Made by a program: the position numbers and the translations under genes | Source of the DNA: Nocardioides caldifontis | GTDB lineage: Bacteria > Actinomycetota > Actinomycetes > Propionibacteriales > Nocardioidaceae | Direction: 5' to 3' | Length of the DNA: 64,000 bases | Assembly: GCF_008087345.1 (NCBI RefSeq) | Contig: NZ_VHIB01000001.1 | Coordinates: 186,001-250,000, forward strand | The notes under the pieces: generated by a model | The model's database searches: none | The model's input: only the letters and a program-made list of their open reading frames with translations | Told to the model about the DNA's origin: nothing | Shown: piece by piece, positions 1 to 8,639 of the stretch | How the letters are laid out: every line of letters begins with the position of its first letter | Position numbering within the stretch: position 1 is the first letter of the stretch

Positions 1-2
1 TC

Positions 3-995
3 CGGTGCCACGTGGAGGCCGCGCCGTCCACGGCCCGGCGTACCCCCGCGGACGTGCGGGCGCTCCTCGACGGCGCCGACCTCCCCGAGCCGGTGCGCGC
101 CTCCGCGCAGGCGGTCTTCGACCGGCTGGCCACCGCCGAGGCCGAGGTGCACGGGGTCGGGGTCGAGAAGGTGCACTTCCACGAGGTCGGCGCCCTCGAC
201 GCGGTCGCCGACGTGGTCGGGGTGTGCGCCGGGTTCCACCACCTCGGGCTCACCGCGCTGACCGTCTCCACGGTCGCCGTCGGCTCCGGCCGCACCGACT
301 CCGAGCACGGCAGCCTCCCGGTCCCGGTCCCGGCGGTCGCCCGGCTGCTCCGCGGCGTGCCGTCGTACGCCGGACCCGCGACCGCGGAGGCGTGCACGCC
401 GACCGGCGCGGCCCTGCTGGTGACCCTCGCCGACGGGTTCGGACCGCAGCCGCCGATGACCGTGGCCGCCGTCGGCTCCGGGGCCGGCGGTCGCGACCCC
501 GGGTCGCACCCCAACGTGACCAGGCTGCTGGTCGGCGAGCCCGTGGGAGCGACTCCGGCCGCCGTCGTCGTGGAGACCAACGTCGACGACCTCGACCCGC
601 GGCTCTGGCCCGACGTGCTGGCCGCGCTGCTCGCCGCGGGGGCGTCGGACGCGTGGCTCACCCCGATCCTGATGAAGAAGGGGCGCCCGGCCCACACCCT
701 CTCGGTGCTCGTCGCTCCCGGCCGGCTGGCGGCCGTGCGCCGGGAGGTCTTCCGGCACACCTCGACGATCGGGGTGCGCGAGGTCGGCTACGCGAAGACC
801 GCCCTCGACCGGGAGGTGCACCGCGTCGACGTGGACGGCCACCAGGTGCGGGTGAAGGTCGCGCGGCTCGACGGCGAGGTCGTCAACGTCCAGCCGGAGT
901 ACGACGACGTGGCCGCCGTGGCCCGCACGACCGGCCGCTCCGGCAAGGACGTCCTCGCCGACGCGTGTTCCCGCGCCCGGGCGCTCCGCCTGTGA
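3..995 (+). CDS. larC: LarC-family nickel insertion protein (5' end missing)
   Basis: C-terminal ~330 residues of the nickel-pincer cofactor protein. LarC uses CTP to insert nickel into the pyridinium bis-thiocarboxylate mononucleotide that serves lactate racemase and related enzymes. Seen here: the family segment VEKVHFHEVGALDAVADVVG near the visible start, the motif VVETNVDDLDPRLWPDVL opening the second domain, and DAWLTPILMKKGRPAHTL and TSTIGVREVGYAKTAL after it. The frame is open to the window edge, so the true start and part of domain 1 lie upstream. Both domains are in one frame; some lactobacilli make the second by ribosomal frameshifting. LarB or LarE would be expected upstream but cannot be seen. 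Confidence 0.9.
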   Translation, partial: RCHVEAAPSTARRTPADVRALLDGADLPEPVRASAQAVFDRLATAEAEVHGVGVEKVHFHEVGALDAVADVVGVCAGFHHLGLTALTVSTVAVGSGRTDSEHGSLPVPVPAVARLLRGVPSYAGPATAEACTPTGAALLVTLADGFGPQPPMTVAAVGSGAGGRDPGSHPNVTRLLVGEPVGATPAAVVVETNVDDLDPRLWPDVLAALLAAGASDAWLTPILMKKGRPAHTLSVLVAPGRLAAVRREVFRHTSTIGVREVGYAKTALDREVHRVDVDGHQVRVKVARLDGEVVNVQPEYDDVAAVARTTGRSGKDVLADACSRARALRL

Positions 996-1036
996 CAGGC
1001 TGCCGTCCGCCGACGACCGAGGGAGAGGGAACGACG

Positions 1037-1714
1037 ATGCGCGCACCACGGACCACAGGGGCGGTGCTCGCCGCCGTTCTCGGCACGACCGGAGCAGCCA
1101 CGCTGGCGCCCGCAGCCGCCGCGGGACCGGGGGTCTGCGACGGGGTCCGGGGGTGCAAGGTCGTCGCCCGGGTGGACGTCGACGGGGACGGCACCAAGGA
1201 CGCCGTCGGGGTGGCCCGCCGCGGCGGGAAGGGTGCGCCCGAGGGGCGCGTGGTCGTCCGGGTGAGGACCGACCGAGGCATCCTGAAGGCGACCCGCACG
1301 ACGTCGTACTGGTTCGGCGCGCCGTTCCACGGCACCAGCGACCTCGACGGCCGCGGCGGTCGCGAGGTGGTCGTCGGCGCGACGACCGGCGCGCACACCT
1401 CGTTCTACTGGGTCCTCACCGTGCGCAAGGGCGCGCTCGAGACGCTGCCGGCGCCGGCGTTCGGCAAGCAGTGGGCGGTCGACTCGGCGGCCATGGTGAC
1501 GCTCGGCTGGCACCGCACCGCGGAGCAGCCTGCCGGACGCGTGCAGCTCCGGCAGGGCGAGCGGATCGGCAGCACGAAGCGGTTCGACGTGCGGCTGACG
1601 ACGTACCGCTGGAAGGGCGGCTGGAAGGTCGTCGACCGCGACCGGAAGAGGGTCTCGGAGACCAAGGCCTGGAAGTGGGGCGGCTGGCACGTGCCGGGGC
1701 TCCCCCGCTGGTGA
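1037..1714 (+). CDS. secreted hypothetical protein with a DxDGDG calcium-type loop
   Basis: A 225-residue protein with a clear Sec signal peptide: MRAPR, then an Ala/Leu/Thr-rich core ending APAAAAGPG at about residue 30. Just after it lies DVDGDGTKDAVGV, which resembles the calcium loop of FG-GAP/VCBS propeller repeats. Two Cys residues near the mature N-terminus could form a disulfide. The rest is Trp- and Lys-rich and resembles no enzyme I know. The ATG was chosen because GGGAGAGGGA lies about 6 nt upstream and the signal peptide starts there; the longer open frame only shadows larC. Function unknown, probably extracellular. Confidence 0.75.
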   Translation: MRAPRTTGAVLAAVLGTTGAATLAPAAAAGPGVCDGVRGCKVVARVDVDGDGTKDAVGVARRGGKGAPEGRVVVRVRTDRGILKATRTTSYWFGAPFHGTSDLDGRGGREVVVGATTGAHTSFYWVLTVRKGALETLPAPAFGKQWAVDSAAMVTLGWHRTAEQPAGRVQLRQGERIGSTKRFDVRLTTYRWKGGWKVVDRDRKRVSETKAWKWGGWHVPGLPRW

Positions 1715-1737
1715 CCGCCCCCTGCGGTGGCCGTGGT

Positions 1738-1743
1738 TAGGGT
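1738..1743 (+). promoter_or_regulatory. -10 element TAGGGT of leaderless arcA
   Basis: TAGGGT ends 7 nt before the arcA ATG. The same spacing recurs before at least 16 other genes in this window. With actinobacterial TANNNT promoters this places the transcription start at or next to the start codon. Confidence 0.6.
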
Positions 1744-1750
1744 GGCGGCC

Positions 1751-2980
1751 ATGACGGCTCCCGGGGTCAGCAGCGAGGTCGGCGCCCTGCGCACCGTGGT
1801 GCTCCACCGCCCCGGCCCCGAGCTGAAGCGGCTCACGCCGCGCAACAACGACCGGCTGCTCTTCGACGGCATCCCTTGGGTCAGCCGGGCGCAGGAGGAG
1901 CACGACGCGTTCGCCGAGGTGTTGCGGTCGCGCGGGGTCGAGGTCCTCTACCTCGTCGAGCTCCTGGTCGAGGCGCTGGCGTCGGAGGAGGCCCGCGCGC
2001 AGGCGATCGAGTCCGCGCTGGCCGACCTGCACCTCGGTGTCACGCTCCGCCGCCACCTGGCCGGCGAGCTGGCGACCTACAGCCCCGAGCGGCTCGCGCA
2101 GGTGCTCTGCGAGGGGATCCGCAACGACGAGGTCCGCGGCGGTCACGGGCTGGTGACCAGCCTGCTCGCGCACGACGACTTCCTCCTCGCACCGCTGCCG
2201 AACCTGCTCTTCACCCGTGACTCGAGCGCGTGGGTCCGCGACCACGTCGCGATCACCAGCCTCGCGATGCCGGCCCGTGAGCGGGAGACGCAGCTGACCG
2301 AGCTGATCTGGACCCGCCACCCCCGCTTCGCCGGCACCCCCACCGTGCACGGCTGGCGCCGCGAGCACGTCGAGGGCGGCGACGTGCTGCTGCTCGGCGA
2401 CGGGGTCGTCGCGGTCGGCGTCGGGGAGCGCACCACCCCGGCCGGTGCGGAGCGGCTCGCCCGCCAGCTCTTCGGCGCCGGGCTCGTCGACACGCTGCTC
2501 GCGGTGCCGATCGCCCAGGAGCGGGCGACGATGCACCTCGACACGATCTGCACGATGGTCGACGTCGACAAGGTGCTGATGTACCCCAACATCGCCGACC
2601 ACCTGACCGCCTACGCGGTCACCGTCGCCGACCGTCCGACCTCCGACCACCCCGACGGCGACGACGGGCTGGTCCTCGACGTCGCCCCGCCCGAGCCGTT
2701 CCTGGTGGCGGCCGCGAAGGCGATGGGGATCGACACCCTGCACCGCATCGACACCGGGCTCGACCCCGTCACCGCCGAACGTGAGCAGTGGGACGACGGC
2801 AACAACACGCTGGCGATCGCGCCGCGGGTGGCGATCGCCTACGAGCGGAACACCGAGACCAACGCCCGCCTCGAGGAGGCCGGCATCGAGGTCCTCGCGA
2901 TCTCCGGATCCGAGCTCGGCTCCGGCCGCGGCGGGCCGAGGTGCATGTCCTGCCCCGTGGCGCGCGACCCGCTCGGCTAG
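1751..2980 (+). CDS. arcA: arginine deiminase
   Basis: Hydrolyses L-arginine to citrulline and ammonia. The 409-residue length fits the family. Visible hallmarks are FTRDSSAWV, the acid/His region [20 protein letters not shown], the [10 protein letters not shown] stretch, and the C-terminal catalytic motif MSCPV with nucleophile Cys at about 401. The ATG at 1751 is preferred over an upstream GTG because a TAGGGT -10 hexamer ends 7 nt before it, which predicts a leaderless mRNA. No ornithine carbamoyltransferase, carbamate kinase or antiporter gene is adjacent, so it is not in a classical arc operon here. Confidence 0.95.
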   Translation: MTAPGVSSEVGALRTVVLHRPGPELKRLTPRNNDRLLFDGIPWVSRAQEEHDAFAEVLRSRGVEVLYLVELLVEALASEEARAQAIESALADLHLGVTLRRHLAGELATYSPERLAQVLCEGIRNDEVRGGHGLVTSLLAHDDFLLAPLPNLLFTRDSSAWVRDHVAITSLAMPARERETQLTELIWTRHPRFAGTPTVHGWRREHVEGGDVLLLGDGVVAVGVGERTTPAGAERLARQLFGAGLVDTLLAVPIAQERATMHLDTICTMVDVDKVLMYPNIADHLTAYAVTVADRPTSDHPDGDDGLVLDVAPPEPFLVAAAKAMGIDTLHRIDTGLDPVTAEREQWDDGNNTLAIAPRVAIAYERNTETNARLEEAGIEVLAISGSELGSGRGGPRCMSCPVARDPLG

Positions 2981-2988
2981 CTCCTGGC

Positions 2989-3026
2989 GGTCGAGCTCAC
3001 CCTCGGCCGGTCGAGCTCGTCGAGAC
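2989..3026. repeat. GGTCGAGCTC-type dispersed repeat, two half copies
   Basis: GGTCGAGCTCACC and GGTCGAGCTCGTCGAGAC lie 20 bp apart between the convergent ends of arcA and the hot-dog-like gene. Each contains the palindrome GAGCTC. Related copies occur at 17457-17516 and 52706-52724, so this is a dispersed family. A role in termination is possible but not shown. Confidence 0.55.
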
Positions 3027-3028
3027 AC

Positions 3029-3733
3029 CTATCCCTGTCGCAGCCGGGCCAGCATCTCGGGGCCGATCTCGAGCCACACGTGCTCGGCCCGCGCCAGGAG
3101 CCGGCCGTCGGCGTCGAACAGGGCGCTGGCCGTGCGTACCTTCCGGCCCTCGCCGCCCACGTGCTGCCCCACCACGACGTACGACGTGCCGGGCTGCGGC
3201 GTCGACAGCACCTGCGCGGTCATCTCGCCGAGCACCAGCGGCCGCGCCTCGAGGTCGGTGGACCACGCGCTCGGGCAGTCGAGGGCGGCCCAGGTCAGCG
3301 ACTCGTCGACAGCGCCGACCGGCTCCCACGTCGCCGCGACCTTCCCCGGGGCCACCCGCCCCGGGAAGAGCCGGAGCCCGTCCCCGACCTCGCGGTCCGG
3401 GCCGCAGACGAAGCAGGTCGGGAAGGGGTGGCCGGTGAGCCCGGCGTACGACGCCTCCGCCGCGCGGGCGGTCGCCACGGCCACCGGCTCGACCTCCGAC
3501 CAGGTGACCTCCCCGGTGGCCGCGGTGGCGACCGGGCCGTCCGCGCCCCGGAGCCCGACCCCGCCGCCGGTCGGCACCACGTCGAGCGGCTCCTCGAGCG
3601 GCGGCGGGCGGAGCAGCCGGACGGTGACCGGGCCGGGGAGCCCGGACGCCGCGGCCAGCAGCCCCGCCGTGCAGCCGCCGTTGCCGGAGTGCGCGGGCCC
3701 GTTGAACCGGCGCCCGATCGTCAGCTGGGTCAT
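3029..3733 (-). CDS. hot-dog-fold, thioesterase-like hypothetical protein
   Basis: A 234-residue protein. It has no clear catalytic motif, but its layout resembles actinobacterial acyl-CoA thioesterase-like hot-dog proteins. An N-terminal half (FNGPAHSGNGGCTAGLLA) is followed by a second half opening with the conserved PFPTCFVCGPDR segment and ending VRTASALFDADGRLLARAEHVW, which looks like the terminal strand and helix of a hot-dog domain. Two Cys in CFVCG could bind metal or be structural. It is convergent with arcA and lies downstream of the ABC importer, 99 bp away. Substrate unknown. Confidence 0.6.
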   Translation of the reverse strand: MTQLTIGRRFNGPAHSGNGGCTAGLLAAASGLPGPVTVRLLRPPPLEEPLDVVPTGGGVGLRGADGPVATAATGEVTWSEVEPVAVATARAAEASYAGLTGHPFPTCFVCGPDREVGDGLRLFPGRVAPGKVAATWEPVGAVDESLTWAALDCPSAWSTDLEARPLVLGEMTAQVLSTPQPGTSYVVVGQHVGGEGRKVRTASALFDADGRLLARAEHVWLEIGPEMLARLRQG

Positions 3734-3780
3734 GGGGCCAGCGTCGCAGAGAGCGGGGCGCCGGTCGGGACGGCCCCGCG

Positions 3781-3801
3781 CGCCACGAGGGGCGGCTCGA
3801 C
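3781..3801 (-). repeat. single copy of the 21-bp repeat (family 1)
   Basis: Reads CGCCACGAGGGGCGGCTCGA on the plus strand. This is the inverted form of the core that is arrayed at 15848-16190 and 56812-57108. It lies downstream of the importer operon (last stop at 3833) and upstream of the next minus-strand gene. Confidence 0.75.
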
Positions 3802-3832
3802 AACCCCCAGCGTCAGGCGAGACGTCCCACGG

Positions 3833-4750
3833 TCAGTCGAGGCCGGCCTCGGCGAGGAAGTCGGCCGCGACGTCGGCCGGGTCCTCCTTGTCGGTGACCA
3901 CCCGGGCGAGGAGCTCGCCGAGCAGCTCGGTGTCGAGCGCGGCCGAGACCTCGTCGACCGTCGAGGTCACCTCGTCGGTGGCGACGTCGCTGCTGAGCAG
4001 CGGGACGATGTTCTGCGCGGCGAACAGCGACTCGGGGTCCTCCAGCGTCACCAGGTCGCCCTCGGCGAGCGCCGGGTCGGTGGTGAAGAGGTTGCCGGCG
4101 TCGACGCGCCCGTCGCGGAGCGCACCGAGCGTCTGCGGGCCACCGGCGTCGAGCTCGACGAAGTCGGCGAACTCGACCCCGTAGACCTCCTTGAGCCCGG
4201 GGACGCCGGTGAACCGGGTCTTCCACTCCGGAGGCCCACCGAGCTTGAGCTCGCCGGCCACGGGTGCGAGGTCGGCGATGGTCGTGAGGTCGTACTCCTC
4301 CGCGGTCTCCGAGGTGACGACGACGGCGTCCTTGTCCTCCGCCTCGGAGTACTCGGTCACCTCGAGCCCCTCGGGGAGCACCTCGAGGAGCTCGTCGTAC
4401 ACCTCCTGGGGCTCGGTGGCCTTCACGTTCTCGTCGAAGTAGAGCCGGAGGTTGCCGGTGTACTCCGGGATCATCTGGATGGAGCCGTCCTCGAGCGCGG
4501 GGATGTACGTCTCCCGGGACCCGATGTTCGGCCTCGTCTCGGCCTCGACGCCCGCCGCGTTCAACGCGCCGGCGTAGATCTCGGCGAGCAGCACGTTCTC
4601 GGGGAAGTTCGCCGAGCCGACCACGATCGTGCCGGTGTCGCCGCTCCCTCCGTCGCCGCCACTCTCCAACGGGTCGCTGTCGTCGCCGCAGCCGACGAGC
4701 GCCAGGGCGGTCGCCGCAGCGAGCGAGGGGAGGAGCATCAGGCGCTTCAT
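3833..4750 (-). CDS. osmoprotectant ABC transporter substrate-binding lipoprotein (OpuAC family)
   Basis: The 305-residue extracytoplasmic binding protein of the importer. It has a lipoprotein signal with lipobox LVGC at residues 18-21, then an acidic/Gly linker and an OpuAC domain. Family anchors are VGSANFPENVLLAEIYAGAL, the ALEDGSIQMIPEYTGNL stretch typical of glycine betaine/choline/carnitine binders, and NIVPLLSS near the end. Start codon and upstream permease stop overlap as ATGA, so it is the last gene of a four-gene operon. Ligand unknown; betaine-like quaternary amines are most likely, and related proteins also bind ergothioneine. Confidence 0.88.
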   Translation of the reverse strand: MKRLMLLPSLAAATALALVGCGDDSDPLESGGDGGSGDTGTIVVGSANFPENVLLAEIYAGALNAAGVEAETRPNIGSRETYIPALEDGSIQMIPEYTGNLRLYFDENVKATEPQEVYDELLEVLPEGLEVTEYSEAEDKDAVVVTSETAEEYDLTTIADLAPVAGELKLGGPPEWKTRFTGVPGLKEVYGVEFADFVELDAGGPQTLGALRDGRVDAGNLFTTDPALAEGDLVTLEDPESLFAAQNIVPLLSSDVATDEVTSTVDEVSAALDTELLGELLARVVTDKEDPADVAADFLAEAGLD

Positions 4751-5511
4751 CTGGTGGAGCCTTCCGTGAGGACCCCCACGTCCCGAGGGTCTGAAGAGGC
4801 GGCGGTCTCGCCCGCCGCGGTCCTGCGGCCAGTCTTGCCGGTCAGCCCCGGCGAGACCACGAGGCGCTGCAGCGTGGCGGCCAGGAGGTCGAGGAGGAGC
4901 GCGAGCGCGGCGACGAGCACGGCCCCTCCGGCCATCTGGGCGTAGTCGCGGACCGCGAGCCCGTCGATCAGGTACCGGCCCAGGCCACCCAGCCCGACCG
5001 TCGCGGCCAGCGTCGCGGTCGCCACCACCTGGAGCACCGCGGAGCGGAGCCCCGAGAAGACCAGCGGCAGCGCGCACGGCAGCTCGACGCGGAGCAGGAC
5101 GTCGCGGCCCTGCATGCCCATGCCCCGCGCCGCGTCGCGGGCAGCGGGGTCCACCGCCTCGACGCCGGCGTACGCACCGGCGAGCACCGGAGGCATCGCG
5201 AGCACGACGAGGACGACCTGGACCGGCACGTGCACGCCGAGCTCCCCCGGGATCTTCGGGCCGAGGATCATCAGCGAGGCGAAGAGCAGCCCCAGGCTCG
5301 GGACCGCCCGCAGGATCCCGACCAGGTTGACCGCGAGGAACCGCCCGCGCCCGGTGTGGCCCACCCACAGCCCGGCGGGGACGGCGAGCACCGCCGCGAT
5401 GCCGACCGCGATCAGCGAGTAGGCGACGTGCTGCCAGACCCGCAGCGGGATCCCCTCGCCGCCCTGCCAGTGGGCGCCGTCGAGGAGCCAGTCGAGGACG
5501 TCGCGGGTCAC
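4747..5511 (-). CDS. osmoprotectant ABC transporter permease (second)
   Basis: A 254-residue inner-membrane permease with about six hydrophobic segments. The ABC coupling loop ARGMGMQGRDVLLRVELP follows the usual EAA pattern, and the ALPLVFSGLRSAVLQVVATA stretch is typical of ProW/OpuC permeases. The GTG start overlaps the upstream permease stop (GTGA), and its own stop overlaps the binding-protein start (ATGA). It should pair with the other permease to form the channel. Confidence 0.88.
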   Translation of the reverse strand: MTRDVLDWLLDGAHWQGGEGIPLRVWQHVAYSLIAVGIAAVLAVPAGLWVGHTGRGRFLAVNLVGILRAVPSLGLLFASLMILGPKIPGELGVHVPVQVVLVVLAMPPVLAGAYAGVEAVDPAARDAARGMGMQGRDVLLRVELPCALPLVFSGLRSAVLQVVATATLAATVGLGGLGRYLIDGLAVRDYAQMAGGAVLVAALALLLDLLAATLQRLVVSPGLTGKTGRRTAAGETAASSDPRDVGVLTEGSTR

Positions 5512-6176
5512 GACGGCGCCTCCGACCCGGAGCGGGCGGCGGCCGGTGTCCGGTGCCACGGCGTCAGCACCCGGGCCAGCGCCACGATCGCGAGGTCGAA
5601 CAGGAGCGCGAGCAGCGCCGAGGCCACGAGCCCCGCGACGATCGGGTCGAGGAAGTCCCGGTAGAAGCCGTCGGTGAACAGCACGCCGAGCTGCGGCACC
5701 CCGATCAGCGCCGCGACGCTCACGATGCTGACGTTGCTCACCGCAGCCACCCGGAGCCCGGCCGCGATCACCGGGACCGCCATCGGGAGCTCGACGGTGA
5801 GCAGCCGCCGCACCGGACCGAGCCCCATGGCGGTCGCCGCCGCGACCACGTCGTCCGGCACCGCCCCGAGCGCGTCGGCGACGGTCCGGGTCAGCAGCGC
5901 GACCGTGTAGATCGTCATCGCCGCGATCACGTTCTCCTCGTCGAGGATCCGGGTGCCGAGCACCAGCGGCATGAGGATGAACAGCGCGAGCGACGGGATC
6001 GTGTAGAGCAGCCCGGTGCCCGCGACGATCGGCGTGTAGAGCCAGCTCCGGCGCCGCGCCAGCCACCCCAGGGGTACGGCGACCGCCAGCCCGAGGAGCA
6101 GCGGGAGCCCGGCCAGCCACGCGTGCTGGACGGTGTAGCCGCCGATGTCGTCGAGGTGGCCCAGGATCCAGTCCAT
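5508..6176 (-). CDS. osmoprotectant ABC transporter permease (first)
   Basis: A 222-residue membrane protein with five or six hydrophobic helices. Its coupling loop ATAMGLGPVRRLLTVELPMA is the EAA-type motif. The TGLLYTIPSLALFILMPLVLG segment is characteristic of OpuC/ProW permeases. Its ATG shares one base with the ATPase stop (TGATG) and it overlaps the next permease by 4 bp, so the four genes are translationally coupled. Confidence 0.88.
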   Translation of the reverse strand: MDWILGHLDDIGGYTVQHAWLAGLPLLLGLAVAVPLGWLARRRSWLYTPIVAGTGLLYTIPSLALFILMPLVLGTRILDEENVIAAMTIYTVALLTRTVADALGAVPDDVVAAATAMGLGPVRRLLTVELPMAVPVIAAGLRVAAVSNVSIVSVAALIGVPQLGVLFTDGFYRDFLDPIVAGLVASALLALLFDLAIVALARVLTPWHRTPAAARSGSEAPS

Positions 6177-7294
6177 CAGCGCTCCACCGGCTCCGGGGGC
6201 TCGACCGGGTCGGTCCGCGGCACGCCGTCGAGGGCGGCGACGACGGCCGACGCGGTGACCGTGCCGAGGAGCAGCCCGTCGTCGTCCACCAACACCCCGC
6301 GGCCGCTGGGCGAGGAGAGGGCGGCGTCGAGGATCGCGCGGAGCGACCCGTCGAGCCGGGCCACCGTGCCTCCGCGGTGGAGCCGGTCGGTGGTCACCGG
6401 GGCGTCGATCGCCCGGGGCTCCACCCAGCCGACGGGGCGTCCGGCGTCGACCACGAGGACCCAGTCGGCGGTCACCCGGCGTACCTCCTCGGGTGCGGCG
6501 CCGAGCGGCACCGTCGGCTCCTCGCGCGGCTCGAGCGGCGGTGCCGGCCGGAACGCGAGGCCGCGGTAGCCGCGGTCGCGGCCCACGAACTCGGCGACGA
6601 AGTCGTCGGCGGGGTCGGCGAGCAGCCGGCCGGGGGCGTCGAGCTGCGCGAGCCTGCCGCCGACCCGGAGCACCGCCACCTGGTCACCGAGCTTCACCGC
6701 CTCGTCGATGTCGTGGGTGACGAACAGGATCGTCTTGCCGAGCTCGGCCTGGAGCCGGAGGAACTCGTCCTGGAGCTGTTCGCGGACCACCGGGTCGACG
6801 GCGCTGAACGGCTCGTCCATCAGCATCACCGGCGGGTCGGCGGCGAGCGCCCGTGCGACCCCGACCCGCTGCTGCTGGCCCCCGGAGAGCTGGTGGGGGT
6901 AGCGGCGCGCAAGCTCGGCGGGCAGCCCGACCCGCTCGAGCAGCTCCATGCTGCGGTCGCGCGCCTTGCGCCGGTCCCAGCCGAGCAGCCTCGGGACCGT
7001 GGCCACGTTGTCGACGACGGTGCGGTGCGGGAAGAGCCCGGCGTGCTGGATGACGTAGCCGATCCCTCGCCGCAGCCGGGCCGGGTCCATCGTCGCGGTG
7101 TCCTCGCCGTCGATGGTGATCCGGCCGGCGGTCGGCTCGATCATCCGGTTGACCATCCGCAGCGACGTGGTCTTGCCGCACCCGGACGGCCCGACCAGCA
7201 CCGTGATGGCCCCGGTGGGCGCATTCAGCGAAAGCCCACCCACGGCGGTGGTGCCGTCGGCATACTCCTTGGTCACGCCCTCGAAGCGGATCAC
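6176..7294 (-). CDS. osmoprotectant ABC transporter ATPase with CBS domains
   Basis: A 372-residue ATPase that drives the importer. Seen in order: Walker A GPSGCGKTTSLRM, signature LSGGQQQRVGVARAL, Walker B VMLMDEPFSAVD, H-loop FVTHDIDEA. Beyond about residue 245 comes a C-terminal region with two CBS-like repeats (TADWVLVVDAGRPVGWVEPR and GRGVLVDDDGLLLGTVTAS). In OpuA/OpuC systems such domains sense ionic strength or nucleotides. GTG at 7294 was chosen because MIRFEGVTKEY is the family N-terminus; the frame extends 25 codons further upstream without likeness to anything. First gene of the operon. Confidence 0.92.
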   Translation of the reverse strand: MIRFEGVTKEYADGTTAVGGLSLNAPTGAITVLVGPSGCGKTTSLRMVNRMIEPTAGRITIDGEDTATMDPARLRRGIGYVIQHAGLFPHRTVVDNVATVPRLLGWDRRKARDRSMELLERVGLPAELARRYPHQLSGGQQQRVGVARALAADPPVMLMDEPFSAVDPVVREQLQDEFLRLQAELGKTILFVTHDIDEAVKLGDQVAVLRVGGRLAQLDAPGRLLADPADDFVAEFVGRDRGYRGLAFRPAPPLEPREEPTVPLGAAPEEVRRVTADWVLVVDAGRPVGWVEPRAIDAPVTTDRLHRGGTVARLDGSLRAILDAALSSPSGRGVLVDDDGLLLGTVTASAVVAALDGVPRTDPVEPPEPVER

Positions 7295-7446
7295 GCGTGG
7301 AAGCCAACCACACGGCTCCAGCCCTGCGTGCCCGCATAACACACCGCTGGTCCAGACCGGCGTCGACACGCCGGAGAAACCTTCAGAAACCCGCTCGCGC
7401 CGCCGACAACAAGAGTGTCACTGCCCCCCACCGCCCCGAAGGACCC

Positions 7447-8394
7447 ATGCGCATCCCCAAGGCGTTCCGCAGCCTCGCCCTCACGTTCGTCGCGACCACG
7501 GCCCTCAGCACGGGGCTGACCACGGTCGCCACCCAGCTGCCCGCGAACGCGGCGGGCTCCCCCTCGGACCTGGTGACCGCCGTCCAGGCCAAGAAGCCGA
7601 AGAAGAAGCGCACGACGGTCGTCAAGGACCTCAGCTTCAACGTCGCGTCCTTCAACATCCTCGGCTCCAACCACACCGACGGGAAGAAGAAGAAGCGCTC
7701 CCGCTACGCCAGCGGCGTGACCCGCGCCCGGTGGGCGGTCGACCTGCTGAAGACGCACAAGACCAGCGTCGTCGGCTTCTCCGAGATCCAGCCCGACCAG
7801 CTCCGCACGGTCCTGGCGTACGGCGGGGGGAAGTACACCTCCTACCCGAGCCCGGACGCCCCGAAGAAGGCCGTGCCGACCGCCATCGTGTGGAAGAAGC
7901 GGTGGTGGACCCTGGTCTCCACCCACGAGCTCGTCGTGCCGTTCCTCGGCCAGAAGCGCCCCCAGGCGGCCATCGTGCTCCAGCACAAGACGACCGGCCA
8001 GAAGGTCGGCTTCGTCAACGTGCACCTCACGCCGGTCCGCAAGCGGGACAAGAGCTTCGGCGAGAAGGAGCGCAACATCGGCACCAACCGGATGATCAAG
8101 CAGGCCCAGGCGTTCGCCTCGACCGGCATCCCGGTGTTCCTCACCGGTGACATGAACGAGCGCGAAGAGGTCTTCTGCGACGTCACCACGCGGACCGACA
8201 TGGTCGCCGCGGCGGGTGGCACCAACGACGGCAACAGCTGCCAGCCGCCGAAGAACATCGGGCTCGACTGGATCTTCACCACGCCGCAGGTGCTGCTCTC
8301 GCAGTTCCGGTTCCAGGCCGACCCGCTGGTCAAGAAGATCACCGACCACCGGGTGCCGATGGTCCGGGCGACGATCCCGGCCGCGGGGAGCTGA
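7447..8394 (+). CDS. secreted endonuclease/exonuclease/phosphatase-family protein
   Basis: A 315-residue protein with a signal peptide (MRIPKAFRSL, hydrophobic core, then PANAAG), followed by an EEP-fold hydrolase domain. Metal-site and catalytic motifs are ASFNILG, VVGFSEIQPDQ (metal Glu), VGFVNVHLTPV, FLTGDMNERE (Asp/Asn) and the terminal KKITDHRVPM (Asp/His). It is likely an extracellular nuclease or phosphodiesterase. The ATG is supported by GAAGGA 3-8 nt upstream and by the signal peptide, so the in-frame GTG at 7297 is rejected. A strong hairpin terminator follows. Exact substrate unknown. Confidence 0.85.
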   Translation: MRIPKAFRSLALTFVATTALSTGLTTVATQLPANAAGSPSDLVTAVQAKKPKKKRTTVVKDLSFNVASFNILGSNHTDGKKKKRSRYASGVTRARWAVDLLKTHKTSVVGFSEIQPDQLRTVLAYGGGKYTSYPSPDAPKKAVPTAIVWKKRWWTLVSTHELVVPFLGQKRPQAAIVLQHKTTGQKVGFVNVHLTPVRKRDKSFGEKERNIGTNRMIKQAQAFASTGIPVFLTGDMNEREEVFCDVTTRTDMVAAAGGTNDGNSCQPPKNIGLDWIFTTPQVLLSQFRFQADPLVKKITDHRVPMVRATIPAAGS

Positions 8395-8423
8395 GCTCCG
8401 AGGACCCGGGCGACCACAGCAGG

Positions 8424-8455
8424 ACAGCCCCGACCGCCTGAGCGGTCGGGGCTGT
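8424..8455 (+). terminator. strong hairpin terminator after the EEP gene
   Basis: Perfect 14-bp GC-rich stem (8424-8437 with 8442-8455) around a CTGA tetraloop, 29 nt past the stop codon. No U-tract follows, as is common for actinobacterial terminators. The remaining ~180 bp up to the next stop at 8640 hold no gene I can support. Confidence 0.85.
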
Positions 8456-8639
8456 TCCGTGTCCTGGGGCGCGGCGCCGAACGGCCGTCGCCACGGTCGT
8501 GACAGCAGGGAAAGACAATGCCCGGCCGCTGCTGACGGGGGATACAACAACGACCGGGCGCGCCCACTATATGACCGGGGTCCACGTTCCACAACCACGC
8601 TGCCCGGCGGCGCGGCGAGGGCGGAAGTGCCCCCCCGGA

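Noticed and set aside
1685-1700. GGCACGTGCC palindrome as a parS site
   Set aside because: Only the CACGTG core fits; the flanking TGTT/AACA bases of parS are missing.
3833-7294. Calling the importer a proline/glycine betaine ProVWX system
   Set aside because: Two permease genes with a CBS-bearing ATPase and a lipoprotein binder fit the OpuC/OsmU type, so the E. coli ProU names were not used.
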